From Bicyclus anynana (taxonomy: Eukaryota; Arthropoda; Insecta; Lepidoptera; Nymphalidae), in NCBI RefSeq assembly GCF_947172395.1, contig NC_069086.1, positions 11,564,501-11,628,500 of the forward strand: a stretch of DNA of 64,000 nucleotides. The letters are read 5' to 3'. Positions within the stretch are counted from its first letter, which is position 1. Each line of letters starts with the position of its first letter. The notes under the pieces are model-generated. The model was given only the letters and a program-made list of their open reading frames with translations, did no database searches and had not been told where the DNA came from. The position numbers were made by a program, and so were the translations under genes. Below, one piece after another: positions 14,401 through 28,100 of the stretch.

Positions 14401-16071
14401 AAAAGTATCCTATAACCTTTTCCGTATTATGGTCTTGAATCGTGCTAAGTTTCATTTGAATTCATTCAATAGTTTCAGCGTGATGCCCGAATAACAAAAA
14501 AACACGGACAGACAGACAAAAAATCGAAATATTTTTAGCTTCAGTGTCAATTATAGAATGTCCCACAACCAAAATTTTCAAAATATCTTCAATGTACAGA
14601 ATGTACAAAATGTACAGAATTCGTATTATAAGTGGCGCTGGCGTCCATTATGCCACGGTAACGTTTGGTGTTACAAATGGTATAAGTAAAATCTCAAATT
14701 GCAAATAAATGTTTACAATTCGACTAGTTTTATTATAAGTATAGGACCTAAATTCAAGTTAGATCCGATAAAATGTTAAAATAATGTCCTCCTGCGAGGA
14801 TAATGTAAATGTTATCGTCGAGCTTTTCAAAATGCGCAAGATAATACCACCAACTCGAACTTATCGAACGAAAAGGATAAGTTACAGTTAAAGTTCTATG
14901 ACCTTAACATAATGATGTTAATTAAGAAAGCACATTACTCGGGATAGCCTGTAAAATGGTGCACGTACGAAAATTAGTTACGGATACAAACGCATTTTAT
15001 TGATATCATGTCTGACAATAGACACTTCGGTGGTCCGTAATTAACGGTTTACGTTTGTGCACTATATACAATTTCATTGCCTACTGTAAGGTTAGTAAAC
15101 TATGAGTCAAATTGCACAAGGCTTTTCTGTGCATGCTCTTAGTTATTTTATTAAGATAAAAGGTTAACCACCGACAAGTTCTTATAATGTAACATTAATG
15201 AAAAAAATTATGTTGCTGTGACGGGTTATTAAACTAAATATGTGCATAGTTTTTGATATAAACAAATAAAAAGAAACAAATATAGAAAGTAATTCACTAA
15301 ATTTTAAAAACCACTTATTTACTTTATCATTTATTTTATCTTTATAATTATTACGAATAAAAATATATAAATACTCGTACATAATAAAACAGTAAAGTAC
15401 AGTGATTGTTTTGAATTTTTCATCAGTTTTAAAAAAAACTAACTATTAATTTTTTAAGACACATTGACGTATCAAAAATAAGCAGGCCACGGTTTCATTA
15501 TTTTTTGGGCGTAACGCTTTTTTCAAGATAAATAACGGCATATCGGTATAAAAAGGAGTGCCAAGTTAAATACTAATAACTTCATTAATTCACCGTCATT
15601 TACCCACGGATGGTGTTGTGTGTACTGTTGTAAAGAGAGTAATTAAAGATCACTTCTCAAGTTCTCACCCACTTCCGTGGGACTAAATTCGTGCATAACA
15701 TTACTTCTTTATTGTATAACACATTTTAGTTTTTACAATAGTGTCTCTCAAAATTAATTATACTATATTCATAGATACAATACGTGCATAGCAGTCGACT
15801 TACTAACTTCGCTATTATAATTCTCAACAATTTTCGTTGTTCTAGTTGTCTCGTCGTTGTTATAGTGTACTATCAAACTATCAATGTTTATTTGAAATCA
15901 TAGGTCATGTCAGAGTCGCTATTCGAAGGAATTTAGCACCGCTATATAGAAATCTATACTTATAATAAATCTGTAGAGAGGTCAATTCTGTACATGAAAT
16001 ATATTTCCAAAATAACTATCAGGGGGTGATTAGTGATCGATACTGATGCCAAAAATGCAAAAAGTAAAATT

Positions 16072-16124
<53 letters not shown>

Positions 16125-19100
16125 ATGTTCTTTATAGAAACAAAAACTACTGGACGGATTTTAACGAAACTTGGTACAATTATTCTACATACCCCTGGGC
16201 AGGTTATAGTATACTTTTCATTACGCTACAATCAATAGGAGCAGAGCAGTGAAGAGAAATGTTGAGAAAACGGGAGAAGTTACTCAATTTTTTAAGCTTC
16301 CGTCGCGTGTACAGCCTTAATGGTTAAAGCTACATATAAATCATGTATGACGAAAATGTTCTCCTTAAAATTATCTATAAAAACACAACAGCATATACAT
16401 GTCTATCTTTTATGGTTGACTCACAATAGCACGTGTAACTCCCGATAGCTTAGCAGTTCGGAGCTTTCTAATTAAATTTGTCTACTCTTATGTTTATAAC
16501 ACTCATCACTCATCCCTAACTAAAAAAGTTAATATTATTACTTATTCAATAAAAAAAGAATCATAAAAATCAGTAAAGAAACACCAAAGTTATACAAGAA
16601 ATACGCTAAGCCATCGCGCGTGCATATGCTATATGGATTATTTTTGTGTAACGGTTGCCGCGCTCGACGCGACTCGCGGGGGGGGAATAAATAAAGAAGT
16701 GCAGCCTTAATGAGTAGGGTAGGGGTAGGGTAGGGTAGGGATAGGGTAGGGGTAGTGTAGGGTAGGGGTAGGGTAGGATAGGGGTAGGGTAGGGGTAGTT
16801 GAAAGTTTACAGCGAGTTTCACGTGGACGAAGTCGCGGGCGTCCGCTAGTCGTAAATATAGATAAATTGAAGATAAAGCGGGTCAATCTTGGAAGTAACG
16901 AGAGGTCAGGGTCAAACTTCAAACTCAAAGTAGAAATTGGCCAGCTGCGCGGTCAAGATGTACGTTTTCAAAAGGCTTTATTTTAAAACTAGAACAATAG
17001 ACGTTATCTCTACATAAATTGATGAAAATGGCTTTTACGGTTGTTTGGCAATATTTTCAACACAACGGCAAATTACGGCATTGTTTTTGCATGATTGTCC
17101 GTGTAATATTTAAAACGAAAAATATATTTAAAAACTAAATTTCTAAAATCGTATGGGTAATAGAAATTAAGTAGAAACGCTTAGAATGGGTAATAGAAAT
17201 TAAATAGATAATATAGGACTAAATAATAATTGAAATCAGTGAGTGATTTCGATTAGTATCCATATAAATTAAATTAGAATTATCAATTAAATGATTGGAA
17301 AAAACTGTGTGTGATAAAGCTATTTGAGGATTATTGAACAAAGCATTGTTATAAAGTAGGTAAAGTAGCAGATTCAGGCAAATTTATTTAATTGAAAGGC
17401 TGGCTAGCTAGCTTCAACCTGTAATGTAAACGTAGGTAGTTATCAAGAAAGAAACAGTTAGGCTCCGCTATAGGGGAGCCTGGATTGCTACTCCATTACG
17501 TGGGTACTGCTACGACATTTAGATTGTCATCTATTGCTAAAGGCCAGCTCCAGTGCACACTGAATAACATTATGTTATACGCCGTTATATTCAAAATGAG
17601 TCCCTTACATTTCCTTTCACATAATTGCAATCGATTAATCGAATCGGTATTCAATGTCTCGGAATAATCGAATGAAGTCTAACAGTGGTTGCAAATTGAA
17701 CAAATTAGAGATGAATAGGCGCATCAATGTCTATTACATGTCGACATAATTTCGTTGTTTACAATAATGTGCTGATTCACGATAACAGTTGCATTTCGGT
17801 GCAAAAAGTTCTTACAGCCGGGCGTTACTCGTGCGTGCCATATAACGGTTGGCGGTATACGAAATTGAAAATTAGTTTTTGCGGCGCCCGTGAACTCAGT
17901 TTCGTCTTACTCCAGTCCTAATTCAATGTAATTGAATCGAGATGGACAGAACGTTGATGGCGTTGATTGTGAACCGATATTTAATTTACGGAATAGTAAA
18001 TTGGATCGCACACTTGCCTGTAGAATCTCTTTTGTTATTGAAAAATTTTAATTTGTTATTGATAAATATTCTGTACAAGTTAGCCCTTGACTACAATCTC
18101 ACTTGATGGTAAGTGATGATGCAATCTAAGATGGAAGCGGGCTAACTTGTTAGGAGTAGAATGATAATCCACACCCCTTTCGGTTTCCAAACGGAACGGA
18201 ACGGAAGCCTCCCACCAGCCAAACCTGAACCAATTAAAAAAACCTCAATCAACCCAGCCGGGAATCGAACCCAGGACCTCCGTTTTGTAAGTCCACTTCG
18301 CATACCACTGCGCCACGGAGGCCGTTATGTACATATTGTCTTTACTGATTTTATTATAATTGCTTTCTAAAGCGGGACATAATATAAATAATTAACTGTA
18401 AATGGCGGTACCTATTTTTATTGAATTAATTACAGACAATCTAACAGTAATGGTAGTATACTAAGAAACATAAACATGCAAAAGAAAAGTCGCTCTACTA
18501 CTCGGTTTAGCCGTTAGAGAAATTTTTATATAAATATTTAATTGACAGCGACTTTTAATAAAACGTATCGAACGAAATGCATAATGGGATTTAATCAGAG
18601 TATGGGTACCATAGCAACAGCCAATGGCCTTGCCTGGCCTTGCTATAAGTGTCTCGAGGCTCGGCTCAACCGTTCTGCTATTACACTGATAACGAGTACT
18701 ATGTAATAAGCCCCTCATTACGTTCGCTTCTATTGAATTAATTCTTTAAAAGGATTGCGTTGGCAGAATGGCAGATGTAGATGATAAGGTCTAATAAGCG
18801 AGGATCTGACAACTGGATTTACTTCACGGCAACTCTATTAGTTTTTATTGTAGACAGGTAATTTTTAATCCAATTGAAAAAAGCTTTTGTATTAGGCAAT
18901 GAATGTCTTATTTTTACTGCGCGCCAAGTGTTCGTATTTCTCAGTTTATAGATAGCGATTTAAAAGAAAAGTTTAATTTCATTTAAGATTGGAATTTATA
19001 CTTAATTTTAGTTTTATTTTAGATAGCTTTATTGAGCCCTTTACAAGTGAAAAGACGAGTTAACGAACCCTGACGCAGTTTAATGGGAACTAGCCTAATT

Positions 19101-22100
19101 ATAAAAAATCATAATGAAATGTGGCACCTTTATGTTATGTTAGGAATTTGAGGTATTTTATACCAAGACTGGGTTGGGTTACGTGATACTTAACAAGATA
19201 TAATTACGATAAGTATACGTACTTACTCGTAAATGAGACGATTTGTTGGAATATCACTTAAACGTAATAGAGGATGAATATCAATTTACACGGTACATTG
19301 TTAAGATTAACGTGTCCCTAATATACAAAAATGATATGCTTGAAATAGTTGCCGGCCTTGGGTGTCCTTGCCTTAACAACTTGCGATACAAGTCAATGCC
19401 CCGATAATTGCTTGTGCGTAATACCACAGGTAATACTTGCTAGACTTATTGCACCGTTGAGCCTTAGTAAATATAGCTTACTCTTGTAAAGTCACCCAGA
19501 AAAACGTAGTGTTTGTCAGATGATGGAAAAACGAGCTATATTTTGGTTTTAAATTTTGGACAAGCAATCTATCGTTTGTTCTGTTAGAGAGCTTTTGCTC
19601 TTTGTGAAATAGATTTGAATTTGCTTAAGTCACTATTTAAGGAACTAATTTTTACATAAATTGGTGTTTTTTTCAATGTTTTGTTGATGTTTATATTTTA
19701 CGAAAATAAGATACTTTATATTCCACGTATTCGTATCCGTGAAATACGTAGATATAGTGACTTACGAGGAAGGTGTAGATAAATAATTCGTAGAGGACAC
19801 ACTAATTTTCGCCATTCCCGCGGGATTGGAATTTTTCGGGAAGAAAAGTAGCTTATATGTTGCTCGATATCCTCCTTTATCTTCCAGTGAAAATCTCATT
19901 AAAAACAGTCCAGTGTTTTCAAAGATTAGTCCGGATAAACCAACAGACAAACAGACAGACTACATTTTTTAAAAAGCTTGTTCGTCTTTTGATGTAAATT
20001 TAAAAAGGGAAGACCCGCATTGAATTCAACTTATACTTCGCAGACTATCACTGTAGTTGGGAAGAAATTCATTGCTGACAGCATTTCCTTTAGACGACAA
20101 GAGTTATACGCTGTCCATTACCTACACCGAGCCAACCATTTGATGAACGGTTATTTCCTTGAGTTTGTGCAAAATGAAAGACACGCTATTGCGTTGGTGA
20201 TAAGCACTTGCCAATAGCGAGACGGCCTTGTGTATATTATGAACTGAGCACCTGCGATAGCGAGACATACCTCATTTTAGGAAGAAGACCGACCATTTTG
20301 GGCCCAGCACGTTACAGAAAAAATTACAGAAAATTCTTTATTTAATTATATTATCAAAAACACCAAAAATAATAAGAATTGACGCAAATATTTTTTCTAA
20401 TGTGTGTGTTTATGTTGAAACCGTGCATTTTATAATATAGATATTGTCCATATCTGGACTAAGCAACTGTCAATAAAATTGAAATTAAACCAGTCGAAAA
20501 CTCATATTATTATTTATTAAATGACACTAATTTGGACATTGTAACGGATCATTCTGTAATTTGGGCACTGTAATGTATGAAAAATGGCCGATCTTCTTTG
20601 CCAGATACTTGCATAGCATGGTACGTACAGTAGCCAATTATGGAGTTAGGACCGTGGTGGCTTTGGAAGATATATAGCAGGTTTCAAGGGTTCACATCCA
20701 CATCCAAGTATAAAACGTAATTTTTTGATATTTTCTTCGAGATATAACGAGAAATCAGTCCTCTATCTGCCAGACCCATAGTTTTGTACCAGCCCTTTGC
20801 TAGAGACCCTTAAAGTTCTATTTAAAAAAAGCTCTTGAAAAACGGTGTTTTTCGAAGGGTTGCCGAGAAGCTCAGTGTCTAGCGATTGAGGACAAGAGTT
20901 CTACTGATATAATGCCAAGAAAAAAATTAAAAAATACGCTTTATACTTGGACAGTTGAAGGTCTGAACCCTTAAACCTGCTACCTTCGAAAGTCACCACA
21001 GTCTCCACTCTCCATAACTTTTTACTAAATAAAACTCCATAAATAGTTGCTGTATACGTACTTCTCTATAGTAGGATCATATTAGGAAGAGACTCTTTCA
21101 GCTTTCCTAAAATGAGGTAGGTCTCGCTATTGCAGGCTCTTCTTCTATTATAGCAGCAATTGCGTTCGTAATACCAGGTCAATGACTGCGATTACAGTAG
21201 CCAGCTAAAGGTATGCACGTAATACTACCCCTATTATTGCTTTGATGGGTAATCTAAAATTAGTTCTCTGAGTATCTCTACGTGATAAAAGACGCGTATG
21301 TTTAGATCGCTACATCATTTAGTAGATAATTGGATATAGTGTTTTTCAATTATAAAATTCCTATCTTGAGATAACTGTGAAAACTTACATTATGGTAGAT
21401 TGATATGCGAAATTATTTTAGAATCGCTAGGATTGTACTTATTAGATAAATTGCATCATTCATCACCATCATCGCTATAAACTACCTCCCTGCCAAATTT
21501 TTCGTAAAGAGTGACCTTTCGCTTTTATATATTATGTCTTTAGATTTAATGCGTAAGCTAATCGCAAGATGAGATGGACTGTCTTGGCATGAAGAATCGA
21601 AATCATTTTCTTATTTGTCTTTTTTCTAAAATTATAATTTTGATTTCAAGTTAAGATAAACGCATAATTATCACTTGAAATACAAAGGCAAGCCTTATTG
21701 AAGTTCACAAACAAGTAAAAAAGTAGGAAAACTTAATGAATGCAAAAAGTCAATAGATTCAATGCTAATGCATTGCCATTTTTATTGCATACTTAAGTAC
21801 TGGGACTTTTAAATATCTTTATTGTGAACTACGTACAAACAGGAATTGCCAATCACCAAATAGGGTTCACATATAAATATTCATTACGTAACAGCGGTCT
21901 TCAGTTACTTAAATTACTCTTTAAGTATCTCTGTTATCTTTTTAGTTATAAACTGCGTTAACTGGATTTCTATGAAAATGCAACGGTGCGTCACTTTTAC
22001 GGAGTTTTGAAAGTCTTAGCTAAACCGTTACTTAACTTCAACGGTTCATTAGAAAATTAAAAGGAGGAGAAAATTAAAAAGATAACCTAGTTTTTGTATG

Positions 22101-25100
22101 GTTCTTTGCACTGTACAAAAATAGACCTACTAAGATATTAGTACAAGAAATAAATTTTTATGAAAAAAAATTTTCAAACTTAAGCAATAAATATGTACGA
22201 ACGACTTTCAAATCACTTTCGCTTGCTCTGTTTTTCGACTCATTTTGATTATTAATTGATTGTTACTTTTTATACGAAAAGATCAAACTAAACAGCATAT
22301 TCATGTGGATTAAACATATGAGTGACCGTTATAATGATGCTAGAGGTATGTATTGTGTCTTTTCATATATTTTTTAAATCAACCTACGTCCCGCAGGATA
22401 GGAGATAAAAAATAGCTTATGATACTCACAACTAACATGGCTTTCTAGAAGTAAAGGAATTTTCAAAATCGGTTGAGTAGACCCAGATATTACCCCTACG
22501 ACACGACAAACTTTAGGTACATCTTTGTAATATTAGCATAGATTGCTAACACACGGTTCTGAGCACAATACAGTGCTAAAGCTAGCTTTACATCAGTGGT
22601 TCTGAGAACAATCAAATATATTTTCTAAGACTAGAAACTATTGTCTTATCGAAGGAACACAAAGAAGAGAATAATAGCTGCTTCTAGATGAATAAATAGA
22701 ATCGATAAACTTGTACAAATGTAGAGGTTCACAATCCGCTATCGTTACAAGTACCTAACGGCGAGTTTAAGTGGACAAAAAGAGGACTTTAGCCATTATA
22801 AAACTATGATCGTTTCAATAAAAACTACGACTAACCCACTTTCAAATTGCAACCAATTTCTAAAGTTTCTTTCAAACCGGAAAGGCGATAACAAAATACA
22901 AAACTATTGAGATTTAAATGCAATATAATAGATGAGAGTGAAATAAAAAATCTACTTCATAGCAGGCTTGAAGATTAGAAGTTTTAAAGACCTGAGTCTT
23001 TAATTTTAAATTAAACATGATCAAAGAAAATTCAATATACAATTTGCTACTATCTATTTCTTGCCTGAAAAAAAAATACTTTGAATTAAAAAATAAGAAC
23101 TTAAAAGTATTGAAAGATGTAAATCTTGCTCAAAATATATATTATCGTGGGAAAAATTCATTTTAGTCACTGATGCGTTACAAACAGAAAATGCAGTGGT
23201 GTCATCGACTCTGTATACAGGCTCGAGACAAGGCTGCGCAATAGTTAACATAAAAAGTTTATAGCATTTACAATTGCGTCTGGCATTTGCATTTAGTGTT
23301 CTATATAGCGGCTAAATTAAGTGATAAAAAACCCTATCAACCTGCACTTAACCGGCCCTAAGTTGCTTATTTGTGCTAATTAAAAGTGGTAGACCAGTTA
23401 CGTTAGGTGAATATGAAACATCATTTTGTACCTATTTTATTTTTCTGCATATTGGTATTTCCAATTAATTGCTTCATTAACTTCGATCTTTGTCTGAACA
23501 GTAATTGCCTACCTATCTTTTTCATATTTCGTTACTAATTATTCATATTTTTTTAATGAATTTCACATCAGGTATGTGATTGTGATTAAAGCTAAACTTT
23601 TCCTGTATAAAAAATATATTGCAACTTTTAACTCAATTATTTTTTTGTATTTTTTGTGACCGTCCAGAGAGCGACAAACCCTCCTCTGACCGGTCAACGG
23701 CCTGAATTGCTTCACGTCATTTTATCGGAGGCTGACACGGCGTATACGAGACATTGGCATCGTGCTTACGAATTGATTTGGCACGGTTCACCGGCTTTCC
23801 GGTTACCGATTCTATCATTAGCACCCACTCTGTGTTACTCGACAGCGGAAGTATGACCAAACAGTGCGTTGTACAACAAAATCGAAACTCATTTTCCCAA
23901 GAACGTACCTAATCGACGATTTTGTTCATCATCTTCTACCGAAATTCGTTTTCAATACAACTGTTTTTTTAACTACTGCTGTTAATTCTAGAACAAAACA
24001 CATTACCAATTAGTTTGTTTTTTCTTATAGAGTATTTAAATTACGAAAAAGGCAATTTAAGGAGTATCGACGATAAAAATTTATATTATGTAAAGTATGC
24101 TTTAGACACACTGAACATACATAGTGTTATCATAGGCACGAGGTACGAGTATGATTTGCGTTTATTGAATTTCAATTTACGGCGTACCTGTAATGGTTTC
24201 CGAACAACATTGTCATAATTCACCTGTAGGACAACAGTAAATCACAATATAATAGTATGATAATCTATTCCCAGTGTTCCGTAGTATAAACCTGGAGTGA
24301 ATGCACGAGTTTCTCAGAATGTGTTCATCAATTGCGTGTGAAAAATCTAGAATTGCACGGAGCGGCGGGCTTTGCGTCGTCTGTAATTACCTCGCCCACG
24401 TTACACTTGGAATGGTCTATTGCTGCAATCTTCTATTGATTATGATCGCATATTATGCTGGACGCATCCGTTTCTATTATATCTAACCCTTAAAATCTTT
24501 ATATCAATTTATTAGTAGGATTGCCACTTTTAAGTTCTCGCAAATAGTATATAAACTGCATAAAAGTATCAATCTATAAATATACACAACCAATATTATC
24601 TATTATAATCTAATATCTCGATAGGTATGTTGACAGTGCAGGAAGTGGGCTGAAATCCGAGAAGTCCAAGGATTAATCCTCGTCCGTTGCGCTCTAGTGA
24701 AATTCTTTTACTTTTAAAGTATACTTGGGTAACAATATTTTTTAAAAGTCTAATCGTTAGTCAAGATTTTTCGATTAGACAAAAGACATTCGTTTATTAG
24801 AAATTAGAATTCAAAGGAGATGTCCCACTCCCCATACATCATTTGCCCTAGGAAAAAAAGTTTATGTGTCTCGATGAAACTTTTACCGTTGAGTTGGTTT
24901 TCTTGTCTAGATTAATAATAAATGATTTATTTTTATTATAGACGCGGGGTTACGTATTGAGTACCAAAACATCTCACTAAAAATACCTATCTGAATATCT
25001 CTATCCATTGGTGAAAACCGCATTAAAATCTGTTGTACAGTTTAAAAGATTGAAGCGTACAGACTGAGAAAGTGACTTTGGTTAAATTAGGTACGTTAAG

Positions 25101-28100
25101 ATTATGTTGATAGTTGAAGTTAAGTAAGTAGGTACCTACCTCCGTAGAAAAAGCTTTATTTACGTTTACATTTACATTTTAATCTTTGAATGAGCCCATG
25201 AGCTACCAGACAAACTTTTTATAGTCGAGTCTTAGGCTAGCTGTATGTAGTCTAAGATAATCATAAGATTTTTCTATGAAGCGCTAAATTAAAACCTTCA
25301 AATTATTGAGAGATATCGCAGAGGCAGTTTATTATACAAACGTATACAATTACTGTGAAAAGGAAATGAGAATAAGAATCTATTATATAGGTACTCATGG
25401 TTAAACTATGGCGTTCTTATTAAAAAATAATGAGTATAATATAAAAAAATCTCCATACCAAAACAATTATTTCCCAAGTTAACACGCCCTACTTTTTACT
25501 CACTACCATATCATTAAATCGTAAAACGTGCCAACAAGACATCAAGTAGCCCCACTCGTACAAACCGCTTATCAATACGTGTAATTGATTTGTGATCTCT
25601 TTGTTACAGAACCACCTGCCAATCCCAGCGGAGAACTGCCTGTCACGATAGAGCATCAACAGGACGTGAACATGTCCAGCAACTTATCTAGGAACGACGC
25701 CAACTGTGACAAGACCGGCACTTGCTACGATGGTAATTATAGAAATAGCCCACGCGTTTACACTATGCCTTAACGAATTGTGCCTTGATTTTATAACAAC
25801 GACATATATTGTAGGTACTTACGGTCCACAGACTCGGTGATCACTGTCATCTCGGATCACGGAATTATGTTAAAATTTGTAAAAAAAAACGTTTCGCCGC
25901 TTAACATTTGGAACAACTTTAGTGCGCAGTTGTAGCTTTTCTAAATTGGCTAAGGTCTGGTCTGGCCACTCGACTGGCAATAGCTATTACGTAGACTGTG
26001 GCTTTAGTTACCACCCTAGTCCACGCGTTTACACTGTGCCTTAACGAATTGTGCCTTGATTTTATAACAACGACATATATTGTAGGTACTTACGGTCCAC
26101 AGACTCGGTGATCACTGTCATCTCGGCTCACAGAATTATGTTAAAATTTGTAAAAAAAACGTTACGTCGCTTAACTTTTGGGACAACTTTAGTGCGCAGT
26201 TGTTGTTTTTCCAAATTGGCTAAGGTCTGGTCTGGCCACGTGGACTGGCAATAGCTACTGCGTAGACTGTGGCTATTAGTTACCACCATACCGGCAAAGA
26301 CCTGCTTCTACCTGTGTAAGCCCGTTTCCATCTTAGACTGTATCTTCACTAAATATTTGTTGAGATCGCAGTTGCTACGCTCCTTGCATATTTCCCTTAC
26401 TCCTTCCACTCCCATCAATCCTTTCATACAAGTACGTCAGTTAGGTACTGTTGACCTGGCTTTTATTCAGAATTTAGTCCAGGAACGTTCGCCTTGGCCT
26501 TCCCCTTCCAACATATCCATTCACTAGAATGAGAGGTGTTAGGTGAGGTCCACCACGTTAGCCCAATGCGAATTAAGAAAATTCGTATTAAGAAAAAAAC
26601 GTAGAGAATTAAGAAAATTCTCAGGTGCAGGTTTCCTGACGTTATTTTTCTCCAGCGTGTGGTCACTCACTACATTATTTAATACCTTGATTTTATAGAA
26701 GTTACTAAACGAAAATAAACATTCTCTTCTCTGTTCGAATTTTTCGTGACTCATTGATGTAGAGTAGGCCGAGAAAGTGAACACTTTCCAATGAATGTCC
26801 TATAAAATAAAAAGTGTCCCTGCATTTCTACGACGCATAAACAACATTCACTTAAAAGGTAATCTCGTATTGGAATTTTTTGGTAGATTGATCGTATTGC
26901 TCGCTTGATTGATTGCGTTCTGGTTTGAAGGGTGTGGTTGCAGGTAAAATAACTGTCACATTAGGTTGACGCATGAAGGGCAGTGTATAAAGCTTGCACG
27001 CTCTGCTAAGTGCTGTGTTAAATTAGTCCTTGGGAACAGGAACAAAACCATACTCCCCGAAACTCATGACGCGGACAAATTTATGAACAATAGAGGACTA
27101 TGATGGTTTTCCGTTAATTAATATCCCATCTGCATATTGCCCTACAAACAGGACGTGAGTCCAGCAACTTATCTAGGAACGACGCCAACTGTGACAAGAC
27201 CGGCACTTGCTACGATGGTAATTATAGAAATAGCCCACGCGTTTACACTATGCCTTAACGAATTGTGCCTTGATTTTAAATATCTTTCTTTAACTATTCT
27301 GCAAAAATCGTAATTTTCATTTGTTTTAAGGTTAGTTGTTGGTTTATTTTATAAAATGGTTATCCCATTTTACATTAGGTGCGCATTTTTTTTTATTTCC
27401 ATTGCCTTTTAGTATACCGGTAATAGTATGAATACAACACACAATATACTTACTAAATTATACTTTCTAACTAAAACGTGATCTATATTGGTCATCATTT
27501 AGTTATACTATGGTCGTCTCAATGATTGTCCTGTCTCCACAGCAACATCTTTAAAAATAAACCGTTTATAGTAAATATATTATAGCTTAGCAAGTTCGTT
27601 GATGACACTCCCATAATATGGGGGCGACGGGGGAAGGACTGCGCGGGTGTGAAATCGTGCGCGCGGGGTAGTGAGGTGCATCAGTCGTAGGTTTTTCATT
27701 CATCGCTACCCGCCCCTCAGCTCGCGCGGAGTGCTACGAACGAATTTGCCAAGCCATAGCTACTAACATGCGCTCCTATTTCAGTATCGGTGCACTGCAA
27801 GGACACAAGGATCGCAGTGCAAGTCCGCACGAATAAGCCTTTCAATGGAAGAATTTATGCCCTCGGCCGCTCGGAGACTTGCAACATCGATGTAGTGAAC
27901 AGTGATCTATTCAGACTGGACCTCACGATGGCCGGACAAGATTGCAATACACAGAGCGTCGTAAGTCTATCTGATCTATTTTTACTCTTTGTACGTAGAT
28001 AATTTATTTATCTATGCGTGCAGTACATCTAGATTATAGATTTTAATTGAAATAGTCGATGTGTAACAAGTGACCGTGATTCTCTTTTTATTATAACTTG

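Larger units (their letters stand above)
11608..25609. other. 14-kb intron of the PAN-ZP gene
   Basis: A phase 1 intron between the second PAN module and the linker exon. I see no convincing exon in it. It contains a retroelement ORF fragment (12955-13141), a hairpin and tandem repeats (13139-13318), LINE-tail-like repeats (14203-14560, 15953-16240, 16712-16850, 19775-19965, 22372-22545), SINE A (18070-18326), a large foldback element (20245-21139) and a GC-richer island (23655-23860). The rest is AT-rich DNA without recognisable structure. Confidence 0.75.

Noticed and set aside
16712..16799. Interstitial telomere
   Set aside because: The unit is TAGGG/TAGGGG, not TTAGG, and it is joined to a mobile-element end.
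16538..16928. Tyr/Pro/Thr-rich minus-strand frames
   Set aside because: Produced by the TAGGG-type simple repeat.
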